Source: Polaromonas sp.
GTDB taxonomy: Bacteria; Pseudomonadota; Gammaproteobacteria; Burkholderiales; Burkholderiaceae_C
DNA: 64,000 nucleotides
Direction: 5' to 3'
Assembly: GCA_025362315.1 (NCBI GenBank)
Contig: JANYGP010000062.1
Span: 37,822-101,821 of the forward strand
The stretch's first letter is position 1. Each line of letters begins with the position of its first letter. This document shows, in pieces, positions 23,912 to 31,841 of the stretch. The notes under the pieces are model-generated. The model worked only from the letters and a program-made list of their open reading frames with translations, was not told the DNA's origin and ran no database searches. Made by a program: the position numbers and the translations under genes.

Positions 23912-25108
23912 ATGCATCCACCGCAGCCGTCCGTTGTCACTGCGTCAGCGTCAGCTGCTGCAGCCCAGGGCAATGCCAGACATGGCTTTGACTATGAAGC
24001 CTGCCAGGAGCTGATGCGGGGCGGATCCAAAACGTTTTTTGCAGCATCGCGCCTCTTGCCCAGCCGGGTGCGCGGGCCGGCGATTGCGCTTTACGCGTTT
24101 TGCCGCGTTGCTGACGATGCCATTGACTTCAGTGACGACCGCGTGACGGCTTTGGCCCAACTCAACGAGCGCCTTCGCCGGGTGTACGCCAATGACCCCA
24201 TGGCGTACGAGCCCGACAGGGCACTGGCTGCCGTGGTGCGTGACTTTGATTTGCCTTTGGCGCTGGTGGCGGCCATGCTGGAGGGTTTTGAGTGGGATGC
24301 AGAAGGTCGCCGTTACGAAACCATCGAGGACCTGCAGGCCTACGGCGCACGCGTGGCGGGCAGCGTAGGCGCCATGATGGCTGTTGTGATGCGTACGCGG
24401 AGCGAGCAGGCCCTGGCACGCGCCTGCGACCTTGGCGTGGCCATGCAGTTCACCAACATCGCCCGCGATGTGGGCGAAGACGCACGGTTTGGCCGCCTTT
24501 ACCTGCCGCTGGCATGGATGCGGGAGTCTGGTCTGGACCCTGACACATGGCTGCAAAATCCGGTGTTTGACGGCCGCATTGCCAGCGTGATTGACCGCCT
24601 GATCAAGGCGGCCGATGTGCTTTACCAGCGGTCTGAACACGGCATTGGCCAGCTGCCCCGCGACTGCCGGCCCGCCATTCGCGCGGCACGGCTGGTGTAC
24701 GCTGAAATTGGCCGGGAGCTGGAAAAAGCGGGACATGACAGCATCAACCACCGCGCTGTGGTGTCTGCCAAACGCAAGCTGGCCCTGTTGGTACGGGCCA
24801 GCGGCGCTGCCGTATTGGCACCGGCTGACCCCAAACAGCATTTCGCAGCGTTGCCAGCCAATCAATTTTTGGTACAGGCAGCCAAGTTGCCACTGGGAGA
24901 CGCCCTCGTTGAGCTCACCCAGCCACCCAGCCGCACATTTGAAGAGCGTGCACGCTGGACGGCAGAACTTTTTGAGCGGCTTGCACGCTCCGATGCGACG
25001 CGCCAGCCGTCCAGCCAGGCACATGCCGCAGCGTATGCCTTGTCGCACGGGCACCGCTTGCCGGGCAAGGCGACGCCTGAATTTGCAGCCGGGGAAACAA
25101 AGGTTTAA
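23912..25108 (+). CDS. crtB: Phytoene synthase CrtB
   Basis: A 398-residue squalene/phytoene synthase-type enzyme that condenses two GGPP to phytoene, the first committed carotenoid step. Both Asp-rich Mg2+ motifs are present: 'DDAIDFSDD' (about 69-77) and 'NIARDVGEDARFGRLYLP' (about 182-199). The region after about residue 290 (Ala-rich, ending near AAGETKV) extends beyond the catalytic core and looks variable. It is 5 bp downstream of crtI and 5 bp upstream of a small membrane peptide gene. Confidence 0.94.
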   Translation: MHPPQPSVVTASASAAAAQGNARHGFDYEACQELMRGGSKTFFAASRLLPSRVRGPAIALYAFCRVADDAIDFSDDRVTALAQLNERLRRVYANDPMAYEPDRALAAVVRDFDLPLALVAAMLEGFEWDAEGRRYETIEDLQAYGARVAGSVGAMMAVVMRTRSEQALARACDLGVAMQFTNIARDVGEDARFGRLYLPLAWMRESGLDPDTWLQNPVFDGRIASVIDRLIKAADVLYQRSEHGIGQLPRDCRPAIRAARLVYAEIGRELEKAGHDSINHRAVVSAKRKLALLVRASGAAVLAPADPKQHFAALPANQFLVQAAKLPLGDALVELTQPPSRTFEERARWTAELFERLARSDATRQPSSQAHAAAYALSHGHRLPGKATPEFAAGETKV

Positions 25109-25113
25109 CCACA

Positions 25114-25254
25114 ATGTCGACGCTTATGGCCGTTAAAGTTCTGGGAATCATTGGCTTGGTGGGTGGTTTCGTGTGGTGGCAACTGCATGACCTGGCGCAA
25201 GAAAAAAAACGCAGCAAACAGCGCCACACCAAAGTTGATGATAATCTATCCTGA
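25114..25254 (+). CDS. 46-residue single-pass membrane peptide
   Basis: A small frame starting ATG 25114, 5 bp after the crtB stop, and ending TGA 25254. It encodes an N-terminal helix (about residues 5-22, 'MAVKVLGIIGLVGGFVWW') followed by a highly charged tail (EKKRSKQRHTK...). The topology (hydrophobic N-terminus, basic cytoplasmic tail) and tight spacing suggest a real translated gene at the end of the bchF-crtB unit. I do not recognise a family. A role in the membrane organisation of carotenoid enzymes would be a guess. Confidence 0.6.
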   Translation: MSTLMAVKVLGIIGLVGGFVWWQLHDLAQEKKRSKQRHTKVDDNLS

Positions 25255-25284
25255 CGAGGACCGACAAAATACAGTTTTATGATT

Positions 25285-25332
25285 GCTATGTATTCAGGAG
25301 CTGCTAGCGCACGATTTATATGCGCTACAGCC
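25285..25332 (+). repeat. Dispersed ~48-bp repeat, copy 2
   Basis: GAGCTGCTAGCGCACG, an AT-rich centre, then TGCGCTACAGCC followed by T7. It is the most palindromic copy (AGCGCA...TGCGCT). It lies between the small membrane peptide and the BLUF gene, where the hairpin plus T-run could end transcription from the long bch-crt unit. Confidence 0.8.
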
Positions 25333-25376
25333 TTTTTTTATATTAAATACAAGCTTTTTAAGCTTCAGGAGCAGCC

Positions 25377-25808
25377 ATGACCCTAAACCGGATGCTTTAC
25401 ATCAGTACTGCTGTGGGCCCCATTACTACAGCAGTGACAGGCACTATCTTGCGCAGCGCCCAGGCGTACAACGCAGCCCATGGCATTACTGGTGTGCTGT
25501 GCCAGGGGCGTGGGGTGTACCTGCAGGTGCTGGAAGGCGAGAAAAGTCGGATCGAGTCCTTGTACGACCGCATTGTTCTGGACAAACGCCATCACAACAT
25601 GGCGCTGCGCCAGCAGCATGACATTGATCGTCGCCGCTACGGCAACTGGGCCATGGCCCATGTTGACATGAGTCACCTGGAAGAGGCGCAAGCTGGCGGT
25701 GGCCAGCAAATCACGTTTGATCCTTATCTGGCAACAGCAGACGACGTGATGGCCAGGATTGATGCCTTGATTGCCGCGGGCAAAGTGATGGATGCGCCTG
25801 TGGTTTGA
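25377..25808 (+). CDS. Stand-alone BLUF blue-light photoreceptor
   Basis: A 143-residue protein made almost entirely of one FAD-binding BLUF domain. The key residues Y8, N32, Q50, W91 and M93 have exactly the spacing of AppA Y21, N45, Q63, W104 and M106. The core 'ITGVLCQGRGVYLQVLEGE' is typical. The last 40 residues form a short helical tail and no output domain is present. A GGAG site precedes the ATG. The gene stands next to the crt genes in a cluster that also encodes AerR and two PpsR-like proteins. It may therefore take the light-sensing part that the fused AppA plays in Rhodobacter, which is inference. Confidence 0.93.
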   Translation: MTLNRMLYISTAVGPITTAVTGTILRSAQAYNAAHGITGVLCQGRGVYLQVLEGEKSRIESLYDRIVLDKRHHNMALRQQHDIDRRRYGNWAMAHVDMSHLEEAQAGGGQQITFDPYLATADDVMARIDALIAAGKVMDAPVV

Positions 25809-25816
25809 AGGTAAAT

Positions 25817-25866
25817 GACTATCAAATAGTGAGCTGCTTGCGCCCGTATTACTGGGGCTACCGCCC
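25817..25866 (+). repeat. Dispersed ~48-bp repeat, copy 3
   Basis: TGAGCTGCTTGCGCCCG, AT-rich spacer, TGGGGCTACCGCCC. It begins 8 bp after the BLUF stop. It forms an inverted pair with copy 4 in the 242-bp gap between the convergent BLUF and dehydrogenase genes. I see nothing else in this gap. Confidence 0.8.
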
Positions 25867-26014
25867 TTTATTAAACAGAAAACTGCTGCAGACATCAAGT
25901 TTCTTGATTTGGCCCAATGCAGGCTGGGGGCAGCAGCGAGGTGTCTGTCAGCCGGGAATAGCTGAAGCAAACTGGGCTTGACAGCAAATTTTTAGTGAAT
26001 TTACAGTAAATACT

Positions 26015-26058
26015 GCCTTCAGACCAATCAATACGGGCGCTAGCAGCTATTTATTCAG
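26015..26058 (-). repeat. Dispersed ~48-bp repeat, copy 4
   Basis: On the minus strand: AATAGCTGCTAGCGCCCG, spacer, TTGGTCTGAAGGC. It begins at the stop codon of the short-chain dehydrogenase and extends into its 3' region, opposite in orientation to copy 3. Confidence 0.8.
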
Positions 26059-26947
26059 GAGCATTTGAACTCGTGAATTGCTTGCGTGCCAGCTGACGCG
26101 GGGCTGTTGACGAAGCTTTCACCCCGCTGCTGGCCACCGTTTGCCCAAACAGTTTTTCCATTTCAGGCGCAGCTTGCAGCAGCGGCCTTTCAGCCAGCGG
26201 CGTGTGCAGCGCAGCGCGCAGAAAGTACAGCACTCGCACCCAGCCGGGCACCCAGATTCGCCGGGCACGGCGCGCCATGCCCTCGACAATCAAATCCGCC
26301 GCCCGGGCCACTGGCATGGTGCGCCGCAGCGCAGGCGGCATGGTGTTTTTCAAGCACACAAACGCGGGATGCATGTCACTTTCAGTGGCCAGCTGTGTTT
26401 GTACCCATGACGCATAAATAATGCCCACCCCCAAGCCGTGGGCTGCCAGCTCGATGCGCCAGCTGTTGCACATGGCTTCAATGGCTGCTTTGGACGCAGC
26501 GTAGCTGGACACCGATGGTGGGTGTGCAAAACTGGAAACTGAAGCTGTGGCCAAAACATAACCGCGCTGGGCCATCACCGCTGGCAATGCTGCGCGGACG
26601 ATATTCAGCGTGCCAAATACATTGACCTCAACGCAGCGTTTCCAGGCGTTCAAGTCTGTCAGCAGGAGCGGGCCAAATGAAGCGATGCCTGCATTGGCCC
26701 ACACCACGTCAATGCGGCCGTACAGCGCGATGACACGTGCAACGGCACACTCGCAAGCCGAGAAGTCACTGACGTCAGCACAATACGATGCCAGGCCCGA
26801 CTCTGCGGCGGCTACGGCAAGCTGGTGTGCATCGCAATCCACCAGCACAGGATGGGCGCCTTTGCCTTTCAAAGCTTTGGCTGTTGCCAGGCCAATGCCG
26901 GATGCACCACCTGTGACCAGCACAACCAGACCTTCGAGAGATTTCAT
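26051..26947 (-). CDS. Short-chain dehydrogenase/reductase
   Basis: About 298 residues from ATG 26947. A TTG at 26983 would add 12 residues. It is a classical SDR: NAD(P) motif 'VTGGASGIGLA', 'NAGIAS', catalytic Ser in 'ATASVSSF' and the YxxxK motif 'SYAASKAAIEAM'. The C-terminal third contains a hydrophobic stretch ('VRVLYFLRAAL') seen in SDRs that act on lipids. It lies 36 bp downstream of the DUF2269 gene, at the end of the crtE-to-crtC run. A carotenoid or lipid substrate is suggested by position only. No bacteriochlorophyll SDR signature is evident. Confidence 0.8.
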   Translation of the reverse strand: MKSLEGLVVLVTGGASGIGLATAKALKGKGAHPVLVDCDAHQLAVAAAESGLASYCADVSDFSACECAVARVIALYGRIDVVWANAGIASFGPLLLTDLNAWKRCVEVNVFGTLNIVRAALPAVMAQRGYVLATASVSSFAHPPSVSSYAASKAAIEAMCNSWRIELAAHGLGVGIIYASWVQTQLATESDMHPAFVCLKNTMPPALRRTMPVARAADLIVEGMARRARRIWVPGWVRVLYFLRAALHTPLAERPLLQAAPEMEKLFGQTVASSGVKASSTAPRQLARKQFTSSNAPE

Positions 26948-26983
26948 GGGCTGCGGATACCAGGGCCAAAATTTATCAGGCAA

Positions 26984-27451
26984 CTACAGGCCCTTGACGA
27001 TCATCAGGTAAACAATCGGCAGGGGCACCACTGTGGCAATGGCACCGCTGATTTGCCAGATGCGCGACAGCCGGGTGTACTCTGGCGTGATCGCCTGAAA
27101 ACGTTTGAGCAGGACGCGCTGGCGCAGCTGAATGGGCACCAGCACCAGCAGCCAGATCAGCCCCGACAAGCCAAACAGCATGTACGACCAGCTGATCCAG
27201 GCCTGGGACGCAGCCGGTGCGCCCACGTAGCGCTGGGACATCAGCGAGCCGGTGTACACCACCAGCAAAGCACCGGTCATTGTGAACAGCAAGTCGGTCA
27301 CCAGCACCAGGCGATTGCTGAAAGCCACCACCTCAAAATTGCGGGTCCGTTCTGCCAGAAAAGCCCAGGTACCGCTGACCACCACATTGCCCAGAAACAG
27401 GCACGCAGACAGCACATGCAGCACCTTGACCGTGTCGTTGGCAACCACCAC
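26984..27451 (-). CDS. DUF2269-like integral membrane protein
   Basis: A 155-residue protein with four predicted helices. The N-terminal 'VKVLHVLSACLFLGNVV' and the helix-loop 'RLVLVTDLLFTMTGALLVVYTG' resemble the DUF2269 family, whose function is unknown. A conserved His in helix 1 recalls haem-binding four-helix proteins such as HemJ, but sequence evidence for haem is thin. The start is GTG overlapping the crtC TAG stop by one base (TAGTG), so translation is coupled to crtC. Its place in the puf-crt operon makes a link to carotenoid or pigment metabolism worth testing. Confidence 0.7.
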   Translation of the reverse strand: MVVANDTVKVLHVLSACLFLGNVVVSGTWAFLAERTRNFEVVAFSNRLVLVTDLLFTMTGALLVVYTGSLMSQRYVGAPAASQAWISWSYMLFGLSGLIWLLVLVPIQLRQRVLLKRFQAITPEYTRLSRIWQISGAIATVVPLPIVYLMIVKGL

Positions 27452-28422
27452 TAGGACCTCCAGGCGCGGCGCGGCATGCGCCAGGGCAGCATCATCTGCA
27501 CAGCGCGGCTTTTCAGGCGCTGTGGTTCTATCGACTCATGTACTGCGGTCACGCTCTCGCCGAGCAAGTGTGTTTGCAACAGGGACCGGGCATAAAAAGG
27601 TGTGTCTTCGAGGGTGTCAATAACCTGGCTGCTGGTGCCAACATCAGCCCTGATGCCCCGGTTCACGCGCCACAACGTGCTGGGCAATGACTCACGCTTG
27701 GGCGAAGGCGTGAATGACTCCCACGAGCCATCGGGTTTGAAGCGTTCAGCCAGCACCGTCTGGACGCCGCTGGTTTGCGTCACGTCGTAGATCACGGCAG
27801 TGCTGCCGTCAAGCATGCGCGCGCGCGACCAGTCCCAGGTCTTAAAAGGCTTGGCAATGGGCTCGTCGCCTTCATTGCTGTCCAGGTAGGCATGGCCTTG
27901 CCAGCGCAGACAAGGCTTGGCAAAGTCAACTTCAACCCGCGCGCAGGGGGCAATCGGGCCCCAGCGGTGTCGGCCTGCGTCATCCAGCGCGCTGACATAG
28001 TTGCACAGTGCCTGCGGGTAGACGCGCACCGTACCGCGCACGCGCTGCGGGATGGGTACACTGATTTCGTTCAAGTCAATTTGCAGATGGTCACCCATCC
28101 ATTGCAGCTGGCTGGGTCCAATCCGCAAATGTTCGGCATCACGCTGCACACACTGGCCAGTGCGCTCGGTCATGGCCCAGCGGCGCCGGCCAGGGCTGTA
28201 CAGCGCGACATTGACAGCGCAGTGGTTGTCGGCTTGCACTGCCGGGCCTTCAGCAGCAAAAGCTCGGGTGTAATACGGTGAAAAAACACTGCCGACGAAG
28301 GCAATGATGCTCAGGGCATGCTGGCCGTCGTCGCTGATGGCGTCGACGTACCACCAGAGATACGCACCCGGCCCAACGGCCTGGCTGAAGTCAGGTGTGC
28401 CATCACGCTGGCGGCCGCCAAT
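27451..28422 (-). CDS. crtC: Carotenoid 1,2-hydratase CrtC (start uncertain)
   Basis: Adds water to the 1,2 double bond of neurosporene/lycopene-type carotenoids. The family core begins at 'GAYLWWYVDAISDDGQHALSIIAFVGSVFSPYY' (from about 28380) and continues to the end with conserved Trp/Asp-rich motifs such as 'HAYLDSNEGDEPIAKPFKTWDWSRA'. No ATG, GTG or TTG lies just upstream in frame. The nearest ATGs (28656, 28689) are deep inside crtD and encode no CrtC-like sequence. I place the start at an in-frame ATT (28422) with low certainty. The coding region overlaps the crtD 3' end by about 110 bp. Confidence 0.85.
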   Translation of the reverse strand: MGGRQRDGTPDFSQAVGPGAYLWWYVDAISDDGQHALSIIAFVGSVFSPYYTRAFAAEGPAVQADNHCAVNVALYSPGRRRWAMTERTGQCVQRDAEHLRIGPSQLQWMGDHLQIDLNEISVPIPQRVRGTVRVYPQALCNYVSALDDAGRHRWGPIAPCARVEVDFAKPCLRWQGHAYLDSNEGDEPIAKPFKTWDWSRARMLDGSTAVIYDVTQTSGVQTVLAERFKPDGSWESFTPSPKRESLPSTLWRVNRGIRADVGTSSQVIDTLEDTPFYARSLLQTHLLGESVTAVHESIEPQRLKSRAVQMMLPWRMPRRAWRS

Positions 28423-29918
28423 TGGCCCGAAAGTGCCGCCATGGGCACGCCCGGCCCCGGGTGCACACTGCCCCCGGCCAGGAACAGCCCCGGCATCTTG
28501 CTGGCCGAGGCTGGTCTTTGAAACGGCGTCATCCAGCCATGCGACGCCGGCCCGTAAAGTGCTCCGCCCGTGCCCGGAAACAGCTGGTTGAAGTCGCTCG
28601 GCGTGGTGAGCACCGACTGGGCTGCAGGTGATGTCAAGTCCAGCTTCAGGCCACATTGGCCCAGCAATTTGAGACTTTGCTGCTGACATGATTCAATCTC
28701 CGATGGGGTTAAATAATGGCCTGAAGGCTGATCGCCAGTTGCCGGGGCGTTGACAAGGCATAACAACCGCTCATGACCTGTTGAAGCCAGAGGCGCATCT
28801 GTGCGGTCTTGTGCACACACATACACCGTGCCCCGGCTGGGCAGCTTGTGCTGCCTGAAAATATCGTCAAACTCACGTTTGTAGTGATCATCAAAAAACA
28901 CGTTGTGCCGCACCAGCGGGAAACCCGAGGTGGGTGCATTGACAGACCAGGTCACGGCTGAAAGCGAGCGTTTGGCAAGTGGCGTATTTTTGGCAGCGCG
29001 CTGAACGCCCTCGCCCAGCAAGCCTTGGGCAAGCGCACTGACGTCCCCGTTGAAGACCACTGCATCGGCCTCCAGGTGCTCACCGCCTGCCAGCACAACG
29101 CCACAAGCGCGGCCATCACGAACCAGAATACGGTCACATGGCGACGCGTACCGCAGCGTTGCCCCTTGCCGCTCAGCTTGCTGTGCGACTGCCTTGGCAA
29201 GTGCGTGCATGCCGCCGGTCACTGACCACACGCCGTCCAGTTCAACATGGGCAATCAGCATGAGCGTGGCGGGTGCCGCCCATGGCGAAGCGCCGCAATA
29301 GGTTGCATAACGGCCAAACAGCTGGCGCAGGCGCGGGTCATGAAAGTAATGGCCCAACGATTGCCACAAGCTTGCAAATGGCCCCAGACTGACCAGCGCT
29401 GCCAGGCCGCGAACACCCAAATCTGCGCCCATGCCGGCAAATGTTGGGCGCGAGGCGCACATGTACGGTCCCTCCAGCAGCTGGTAGGTATCTTTGGCTT
29501 TTTGGCAGAACGCCAAAAACCGTTTGGCCTCTGGAGGGGAGCTGAACTGGGCAATGGCATCGGCTGAACGTGCCACATCACTGAACAGGTCCAGACGTTG
29601 ATGGCTGCTGCCCCAAGCGTGGCGACACAAAATATCAAGTGGCTCAAGCTTGACCACATCGGCAAAACTGCAGCCTACTTGCGCAAATATTTGCTCAAAC
29701 ACCCAGCGCATCGTGAACACAGTCGGGCCTGAATCAACCAGTGCGCCGCCTGCATTGATCTGGCGAATTTTGCCGCCTGGGGTGGCTGCTGACTCCACCA
29801 GTGTCACGCGAACACCGCTGTGCGCCAGCAGCAGCGCAGTCACCAGGCCACCCATGCCTGCGCCCACCACAACGACGTGCTTGCTCTTCAGCACAGCAGC
29901 TTTGCCGGTATCAGCCAT
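28311..29918 (-). CDS. crtD: Hydroxyneurosporene (methoxyneurosporene) desaturase CrtD
   Basis: A 535-residue FAD-dependent desaturase of the CrtI family that introduces the C3,4 double bond in the spheroidene pathway. The FAD motif 'HVVVVGAGMGGLVTALLLAHSG' is at about 14-35, 'GGKIRQINAGGALVDSGPTVFT' follows, and the C-terminal 'GLFLAGGSVHPGPGVPMAALSGQLAA' is complete. ATG 29918 is chosen over GTG 29930 because GGGAAGG sits just upstream. It overlaps the crtA end by 8 bp. The last ~30 residues run into the crtC coding region in another frame. Confidence 0.93.
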   Translation of the reverse strand: MADTGKAAVLKSKHVVVVGAGMGGLVTALLLAHSGVRVTLVESAATPGGKIRQINAGGALVDSGPTVFTMRWVFEQIFAQVGCSFADVVKLEPLDILCRHAWGSSHQRLDLFSDVARSADAIAQFSSPPEAKRFLAFCQKAKDTYQLLEGPYMCASRPTFAGMGADLGVRGLAALVSLGPFASLWQSLGHYFHDPRLRQLFGRYATYCGASPWAAPATLMLIAHVELDGVWSVTGGMHALAKAVAQQAERQGATLRYASPCDRILVRDGRACGVVLAGGEHLEADAVVFNGDVSALAQGLLGEGVQRAAKNTPLAKRSLSAVTWSVNAPTSGFPLVRHNVFFDDHYKREFDDIFRQHKLPSRGTVYVCAQDRTDAPLASTGHERLLCLVNAPATGDQPSGHYLTPSEIESCQQQSLKLLGQCGLKLDLTSPAAQSVLTTPSDFNQLFPGTGGALYGPASHGWMTPFQRPASASKMPGLFLAGGSVHPGPGVPMAALSGQLAAASVMAHLTSARPLGRVRISGGTSTPSATTASMP

Positions 29919-30648
29919 AAGCCTTCCCACGCCACCTGCCCACCAGGCTCAAGGGCACAAAGCGTGCAAACATGGATTCAGAAAAGAAAGCGCCATCGTG
30001 CGCCGCGCGTATGGCAGCCAGGTGCGCGCCTGTGCGTGCGTAAGCATCCATGGCAGCCGTGTTATCCCACAGGCTGAAAGTGGCTTGCCTGAAAAGCGGC
30101 GCTTCGCCCACACCTGTGGCCAATCTGCAGCCGCTGGCAGCATTGAGCGACACCTCGCTGTCGGGCTGCATGCGCCAAAAGCGCCATGCGCACAGCGGAC
30201 GTATCGAAGCTCTCGTCAGGGTGGCAATAGGACCATTTGCAGGCGCGTCAGCGGTCACAGCAATGGACTGGCCAGACCAGGTGCCCTTGCAGGAATAAGC
30301 GCGCAGTTTGGCGCTGCAAAATTCCTGTGACCGTTTTTCATACGCCTGGGTTAAAGCGGATTTTAAAAAAGCGTCAGCGTGTTGTTCTGTCGTGAACAAA
30401 CAAAAAAGTGCTTGTCGGGAGTTGCTGGGTTTGAGGCCAAAGCCACCACCGTCGCCGCTGCCCATGACCTTGGACATGACCAGGCCCGGCACGCTGCGCA
30501 TGCTGAAGCGCCCCAGGACAAAACGTGCATAACCCCACCAGCGGTGCCCAGGGTCAATGTCAGCCAGTAAAAACACAGCCACCGTTCCCACAAGCAGGGC
30601 TTGTGGGGAAACAGTGGCTGGCGTTTGAGACAAATCGGTGGGCGGCAT
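29911..30648 (-). CDS. crtA: Spheroidene monooxygenase CrtA
   Basis: About 245 residues from ATG 30648. A TTG start at 30684 would give 257. CrtA introduces the keto group that turns spheroidene into spheroidenone under oxygen. Characteristic segments are 'RWWGYARFVLGRFSMRSVPGLV', 'FGLKPSNSRQALFCLFTTEQHADAFL' and 'FRQATFSLWDNTAAMDAYAR'. It is downstream of pufC by about 70 bp and coupled to crtD. Its presence predicts a red spheroidenone phenotype in air, an inference from the known pathway. Confidence 0.93.
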   Translation of the reverse strand: MPPTDLSQTPATVSPQALLVGTVAVFLLADIDPGHRWWGYARFVLGRFSMRSVPGLVMSKVMGSGDGGGFGLKPSNSRQALFCLFTTEQHADAFLKSALTQAYEKRSQEFCSAKLRAYSCKGTWSGQSIAVTADAPANGPIATLTRASIRPLCAWRFWRMQPDSEVSLNAASGCRLATGVGEAPLFRQATFSLWDNTAAMDAYARTGAHLAAIRAAHDGAFFSESMFARFVPLSLVGRWRGKAYG

Positions 30649-30716
30649 ACGAAAGTAAATGCCCGCCCTCCAAGATAGGCTCAACGGGGTTTTTGGGATG
30701 AATCAGCCATCATTGG

Positions 30717-31841
30717 CTACTTGGCAGATACCTCTACTCTGCCAGCAGCTGGAACGACAGTTGCGGCATCAGCCACTGGCACAGCAGCTACGGCAGGCAC
30801 AGCATCAGGTGCTTTGACAGGTGCATACAACGCCGGGTAGTGCTTGGCCATCGCAGCGCCGTACAAAGGCTTGTAGGCACCCTGATGGCACGTTGCGCAA
30901 TTGGCTTTGGCCACGTCACCAGTTGGCCCAAGTCTGTACGCTGGAAATACATTGGTAATTGGTACCATGTATTCATTATTCAGCTCCCGCGCCATGCGTA
31001 TGCCGTACCAGGCCGTTGCGCGCTGCGGTGTTGCGTTGGCACCCCATGCGGCGAAAGCCTGGGTGTTGTGGCAATACGTGCAATTAACGCCCAGCGCAGT
31101 AGACCAGTGCATCATGGTGGCATAGGTAAACTCGGTCTGCTTGATGGAGCTGCGGTTGGCTGCTGTGCCGGTCATGGCCAGAGCTTCTTTACCATTCACA
31201 CGAATGGGTTTGCTGTCCAAAAAGTAGGGTGTGAAAGGGTCATAAGGCAGCGACGACAAACCAGATGCTTTGGCAGGATGATTTTGCCCCGCGTCATTGC
31301 CCAAATTGCCACCTGCAGACTTTTGCGGAGCCGGTGCGAACCAGATTTCTTTCGGAATGTTGTTGCCGCGGTGGCAGGTGTAGCAGGTCACGCCTGTCTC
31401 GGCCACGTGCGTTTTCCAGCCCGAGTTGATCTTTTGGGTCATTTGCAGCATCTTGCGCGCCACAACTTTGGTGTACACACTGTCGTCTGCAAAATTACCG
31501 GCAATATGGCAGTAGTTACAGCCTTGCTGCGGCGCGACCCACTCTGTAATCGCGCTCATAGTACGGGCAAATTCACCGACACTCAAGTCGCCCAGGACTT
31601 GGACGTTTTGATAAATTGCACCAGCTCTGGGCGTGCCCGGGACATCCACAATGGCATCTGCTACAGCGGGCGCTTTGTTTAGCGATGCTTGCGTTGCCAG
31701 CGTGCGGGGGTTGTAGACCTGTTGCATCGCCGTCCCGCGAAAGCCGGTTTGTGAAACGGCTATGGGTGGGCGTTCACAGCCTGCTATCAGCAGGGCTGCA
31801 GTGCTGGCCAAAAACAGCTTTATCATGGTGCGGGTCATCAT
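30717..31841 (-). CDS. pufC: Reaction-centre tetraheme cytochrome c subunit PufC
   Basis: A 374-residue periplasmic lipoprotein that donates electrons to the special pair. The lipobox LIAGC places the acylated Cys at C22. Four CxxCH haem sites are visible at C108-H112 (CNYCH), C153-H157 (CYTCH), C254-H258 (CTYCH) and C315-H319 (CATCH). An Ala/Pro/Val-rich tail of about 35 residues follows the last haem region. Its start overlaps the pufM stop (ATGA). Four covalent haems make it dependent on the ccm operon encoded 10 kb away. HiPIP is the likely donor. Confidence 0.96.
   Translation of the reverse strand: MMTRTMIKLFLASTAALLIAGCERPPIAVSQTGFRGTAMQQVYNPRTLATQASLNKAPAVADAIVDVPGTPRAGAIYQNVQVLGDLSVGEFARTMSAITEWVAPQQGCNYCHIAGNFADDSVYTKVVARKMLQMTQKINSGWKTHVAETGVTCYTCHRGNNIPKEIWFAPAPQKSAGGNLGNDAGQNHPAKASGLSSLPYDPFTPYFLDSKPIRVNGKEALAMTGTAANRSSIKQTEFTYATMMHWSTALGVNCTYCHNTQAFAAWGANATPQRATAWYGIRMARELNNEYMVPITNVFPAYRLGPTGDVAKANCATCHQGAYKPLYGAAMAKHYPALYAPVKAPDAVPAVAAVPVADAATVVPAAGRVEVSAK

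Noticed and set aside
23951..25114. 387-codon minus-strand frame opposite crtB
   Set aside because: Complete overlap with CrtB, which has both catalytic Asp motifs; the antisense product is Cys/His/Arg-rich and not protein-like.
26984..27451. Identification as TspO/CrtK
   Set aside because: TspO genes often sit in crt clusters, but the Trp-rich TspO motifs are absent; the helix pattern fits DUF2269 better.
30840..31682. 280-codon plus-strand frame opposite pufC
   Set aside because: PufC on the other strand has a lipobox and four haem motifs; the antisense frame has none.
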